From Prorocentrum cordatum (taxonomy: Eukaryota; Sar; Dinophyceae; Prorocentrales; Prorocentraceae), in NCBI GenBank assembly GCA_963575745.1, contig CAUYUJ010007447.1, forward strand, positions 453,848 through 517,847: a DNA stretch of 64,000 nucleotides, in the 5' to 3' direction. This document shows positions 60,840-64,000 of this stretch, one piece after another. The position numbers and the translations under genes were made by a program. The notes beneath the pieces are model-generated. The model did not search any database, was not told the DNA's origin, and saw only the letters and a list, made by a program, of their open reading frames with translations. The first letter of the stretch is position 1. Each line of letters begins with the position of its first letter.

Positions 60840-63711
60840 ACACCACGGGTACGCCAAAGGTAGGCGGAGAGAGACAGCTATCATGTCATCCATGACGACG
60901 GCCTGGAGATTGAGGAACTTGCAGTGTTCCTACACTGACAGCTTTAAGGATATGACGAATGCTTTTCCGTCGGTTGGATGGTCTTTTATGGAAAAAGCAG
61001 CTGCAGAACTGGTTCGAGAAAGGGATCTTCGACTGGCACTCCAACGTATTCGACGCGCACAAGTTCGCCTTCCAGCTGCAGAAGGTATTCTACATTTCCG
61101 TCCGACGGAGGGTGGACACATGTGGGATCCATTCATGGTGCACTGCTTCCCTCGCGCTTTCTCTCATGCCGTCGTTCCGTGGACTGAGCAGTGGCGACAG
61201 AAGGATGCTGCAGATGATAAGTTGGTAGTGAAGTGCCCGATCACGATGCAGCAGGTCGATCTGAGTTTGCACATTTACGCTGACGACATTAACAAGAAGG
61301 TCTTGCAGCACTCACCAGCATCGAAGGAGAACGTCGACCTTGACAAACTCAGGAGCAAGTTGAACGACAGCAATTGCATCATGAACACCTGCTTGCTGGA
61401 GATTGGATTGGCTCAGAATGCGTCTATGCAGGTGAACATCATGGCGTTACATGGAACGGGGAGCGGCATTGCGAGAAGGGATTTGCGACAAAAACACAAC
61501 AGAGATCTCTGGGAGGGCAAGCTAGTCGACCATGCCAGGTACCCCGGCCCGATCGTCAACAGCACGCAGTCGTTCGGTATTGAGTTGACAAAAAGAGTTC
61601 ACGCCGCTAAGGCGGCGTTTTTCTCGATGGGCTCGTTCTGGAGTGCAGCACGTATTCCGTGGAGGTGGAAGCGCGCGGTTCTCTTGGGACGGGTGGTGAA
61701 CGCAGCGCTTTCCGCCGTGGAGGCCTTCCTGCCGTCCAAGAGACAGTGCGACACACTGGACGGCACTGTTGCAGAACTGGCGAGGATCGCTATGCGGGGC
61801 AGAGCCTGCACATGGAAAGAAAATGGAGAAGTACGCTCACTCACGAACGCGGAGGTCTTGGCTCACTGGAAGATAGCTCGAGCAGAAGTGGAGTTACGAG
61901 TACGACGGCTACGGTGGCTACAGCAGGCAGCGGCCGACAGGAACAACAACGTCCAGTTCTTCGCGGCGGTTTTTGGCACTATCAGTGGGCAGGCTTTCAG
62001 CACGCTCAGCGACGACGACAGGGTCGCCGCCTCTGCGAACCCTTGGGCCAAGAGAGTTCAAGCGGATGTGGATGAATTAGTTCGCGCTTCGGAAGAGGCG
62101 CAGGCGCTGATGGAGGAGGCTGGCCCGCACGTAGTGGTTTGGCTAAAACATCCTGAATGGAGGTCGCAGTTCTGTCAACTTGATGTCACCATCCTCCGAG
62201 CTCGAGAATTCAAACACAACATCGCGCCCCCAACATGTGCCCCGCCCCCAGCCTTGGAGACTGCGGAAGAGGAGATCACGATTCACGAGGTGGAGGAGGT
62301 ATTCAAGTGCCAGGTTGAGGTGGAGGGGTGGACCTGCGGGAGGATTTTTTACTCGAAACGAGCCCTTCGTACTCATGTTCGACAGGTACACAGTATCGTA
62401 AATATGCGCTCGTTCTTCAACCCCACGAACGAGTGCATAGTCTGCCAGACAGTATTCGCCACGCCTGTTACGGCGCGTCGGCATCTCGCTCGATCGATTC
62501 AAAGAGGTTATTGTGTTGCCGATCTCGCTCGCGCCCTCGTCGAAGCCCAAGAACCACGGTCCCTCGACTGCCCTGGCTGTGACTACGTAGCTGGCTCTTG
62601 GCTCGAGCTACGCCAGCATCTGGTTCGGTATCTTTCTTTCATACCAGATATACGTGCACCCGCTACGGTGGGCAAGAACCTCCGCTATGGCAGACGACGC
62701 GGACATGCCAGGATGGATGAAACAGGCAGGGATCGCAGACCCCAAGTGGGCGCTACCCAAAGGCAAGCGTGGCGCAGAGGACGAGGCGGGCAGCGTGCAG
62801 AAGATACAGAAGGCCGAGGACATCGTGGACGAGGCCAAGGGCAAGGCGGGCAAAGGCGCCAACAGGGCGCAGGTCGCGGCGGCGCTCGTCGCCATCCTCG
62901 GCAAGCTCGTGCTCAGCATGGCGGGCGACCTCAGGGCGGTCATCAGCGTGGTCTTCGTAACGGCCCTGGTGCCGACGTCGATCCCGTGCATCGAGGCGGC
63001 GATCAAGGCGGGCAAGGACTACCACACGGCGGCGATGAAGCTGCGCGAGGAGAGCAAGGAGGACGACAAAGTGGACACGGCGAGGCTGGGCAGTCTACAC
63101 TTGTATGTATGGAAGGACTTCATACGCGCCCTCCTCGCGAGTACAGAGGAAGGCAAACCTCGCGAGATACTAACGTACTACTGGCGCAACCACATCATGA
63201 GGTACGAGCTCGTGGACGCAGCAGCGGAGGTAAAATATTTCAGAGTGAGGACCCCGCAGGGCAAAGAAAAGAAGAAGAGCAAACGCATGGAGGGCAAGGT
63301 GAGATTGCAGTGGGCGTTGACGATGGCCAACAAGACGGCTGCGGAGCTAGACGACGTGCTGCGATCGGAGCTCATCCGTCGGGGGGCGGAGATCACGACT
63401 GGAGCGGCACCACGCGGTGTCTTGGAGAGGGACGCCAGAGCGCTCTTGAGCAAGCTCGAAGGAGGCTCCAACCAGCTGATGTGAGAAGGATGGACATGCT
63501 GTCGTCTAGCGCCAGGCTCGAGGATTTAATTAGGAGAGGAGCTGTGAGTCGTGAAACGGTTCTAGCTTCATACACTTCTGTTCTCATGCCCGAGGTTTCA
63601 AAGGATTCCCAGGGCCGATTTGTGCCTGTCGCAAAAATTCGGCCGCGCCCTAAGGGGCGTGGGAGGGCTAGAGGGCGAAACCAGAATCCCTCAGGGCGTG
63701 GGAGGGGGTAG
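60797..63711 (+). CDS. LINE E RT core and zinc-finger part (shifted frame)
   Basis: Continues the protein after the T-run. Motif A FKDMTNAFPSVGWSF; motif B reads TEGGHMWDPFMVH, so the LMGD of D is HMWD here, losing a conserved glycine. Motif C is IYADDINKK (YADD at 61276-61287). C2H2 fingers: CQVEVEGWTCGRIF...H...H, CIVCQTVF...H and CPGCDY...H. From 62687 to 63484 the frame becomes Gly/Arg/Gln-rich where ORF-X is coded. It then resumes as MDMLSSSARLEDLIRRGAVS to the end. With a frame break and an altered motif B this copy is probably inactive. Confidence 0.75.
62687..63484 (+). CDS. LINE E ORF-X, conserved protein of unknown function (265 aa)
   Basis: ATG giving MADDADMPGWMKQAG. Same length as in LINE D and about 94% identical by eye, with no stop or indel. 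The overlapping long frame over the same bases has diverged almost three times as much in amino acids. A diverged paralogue lies in LINE F. The TTGAAPRGVLERDARALL block near the C-terminus is the best conserved part among all three. Function unknown; an RNA-binding or chaperone role is only a guess from the basic patch. Confidence 0.75.
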   Translation: MADDADMPGWMKQAGIADPKWALPKGKRGAEDEAGSVQKIQKAEDIVDEAKGKAGKGANRAQVAAALVAILGKLVLSMAGDLRAVISVVFVTALVPTSIPCIEAAIKAGKDYHTAAMKLREESKEDDKVDTARLGSLHLYVWKDFIRALLASTEEGKPREILTYYWRNHIMRYELVDAAAEVKYFRVRTPQGKEKKKSKRMEGKVRLQWALTMANKTAAELDDVLRSELIRRGAEITTGAAPRGVLERDARALLSKLEGGSNQLM

Positions 63712-64000
63712 TGGCCGCTTGTGTGCCGAGCCCTGCTGCAGGGGATGCCGTTGGGGGCCCTCTGCGGCAGGATGCGGCACCAGGCTGCTCTCACGCCCTT
63801 TCGTAAGACTTTTGGGCCGCCACCTCCTCGCCCGAAGCTCATACCTTTTGGGGCCGAGGAGGGGCCCGAGTGATATTTTCCACCTGTGCCAGCGTGAAAA
63901 CCCGGTTGCAGCCAATCTGGATTGCCGCCCAGCGATTTCAACAGTCGGATAACTCTGCTTGTTCTCGCCCAGGGATGTCTAAGTCTAAGTCTCCTCCTCC

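Larger units (their letters stand above)
58703..63984 (+). mobile_element. LINE E: full-length relative of LINE D
   Basis: About 5.28 kb with the same gene order, the same start after (TCC)n and the same TAAGTCTAAGTCT tail before (CTCC)n at the window edge. Opposite orientation to D, so D and E form a large inverted pair 16 kb apart. Confidence 0.85.

Noticed and set aside
62687-63484. Gly/Arg/Gln-rich extension of the RT frame as the real product
   Set aside because: It diverges about three times faster than ORF-X between LINE copies and has shadow-like composition.
1-64000. tRNA, rRNA, CRISPR, bacterial operon signals
   Set aside because: None seen; tandem arrays are simple repeats or minisatellites without repeat-spacer structure, and the content is eukaryotic.

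Overview
The window looks like nuclear DNA of a dinoflagellate. It contains an exact 22-nt dinoflagellate spliced-leader (DinoSL) sequence fused to a processed gene, and a second DinoSL-like sequence with two mismatches at the 5' end of a LINE. A dispersed gene has inferred GC, GA and GT splice donors. A family of short, intron-like inverted-repeat elements is present. The sequence is mostly GC-rich and dominated by retroelements, trinucleotide arrays and short dispersed repeats. I saw no rRNA, tRNA or CRISPR array.

Layout. 1-9134 (minus): retroelement A, cut by the left edge, with a Gag-like/methyltransferase-fold-like polyprotein and an overlapping RT-RNase H frame. 9135-12686: short mobile repeats (introner 1, a TA-flanked MITE, several 110-180 bp families). 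12687-19140 (plus): element B, an apparently complete tyrosine-recombinase retrotransposon with split direct repeats (A1...B1-A2-B2), coding Gag-like, RT-RNase H-methyltransferase-like and recombinase proteins. 19141-21909: short repeats.

21910-56396 (plus): four small exons in the correct order make an adenylate kinase 8-like (AK8-like) gene: a RIIa/Dpy-30-like start, a degenerate P-loop, an NMP-binding region and the DGFPRT segment. The introns between them are 6.8, 23.9 and 3.4 kb. The 23.9-kb intron holds LINE C (29605-36204), LINE D (36965-42237, minus), decayed LINE F (42720-47175, minus), a DinoSL-tagged and polyadenylated retrogene (47403-48706) and LINE fragment G (51209-51860, minus). 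The 3.4-kb intron holds introners 4-6. 58703-63984 (plus): LINE E, a near-copy of D in the opposite orientation.

How the parts relate. D, E and F belong to one LINE family (endonuclease, RT, C2H2 fingers, then a separate overlapping ORF-X). D, E, C and G all abut (GGA/TCC)n arrays, which suggests microsatellite targeting. LINE-type machinery also explains the retrogene, which has a 5' DinoSL, a 3' A16 tail and a 21-bp target duplication. The introner family (127-135 bp, 19-bp inverted termini, mostly 4-bp target duplications) has one member inside an ORF-X reading frame. There the duplication supplies a GC donor, and exact GC-AG removal restores the frame. A and B share a methyltransferase-fold-like domain placed at different positions relative to RT.

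All assignments come from reading motifs by eye. No search or alignment was run.
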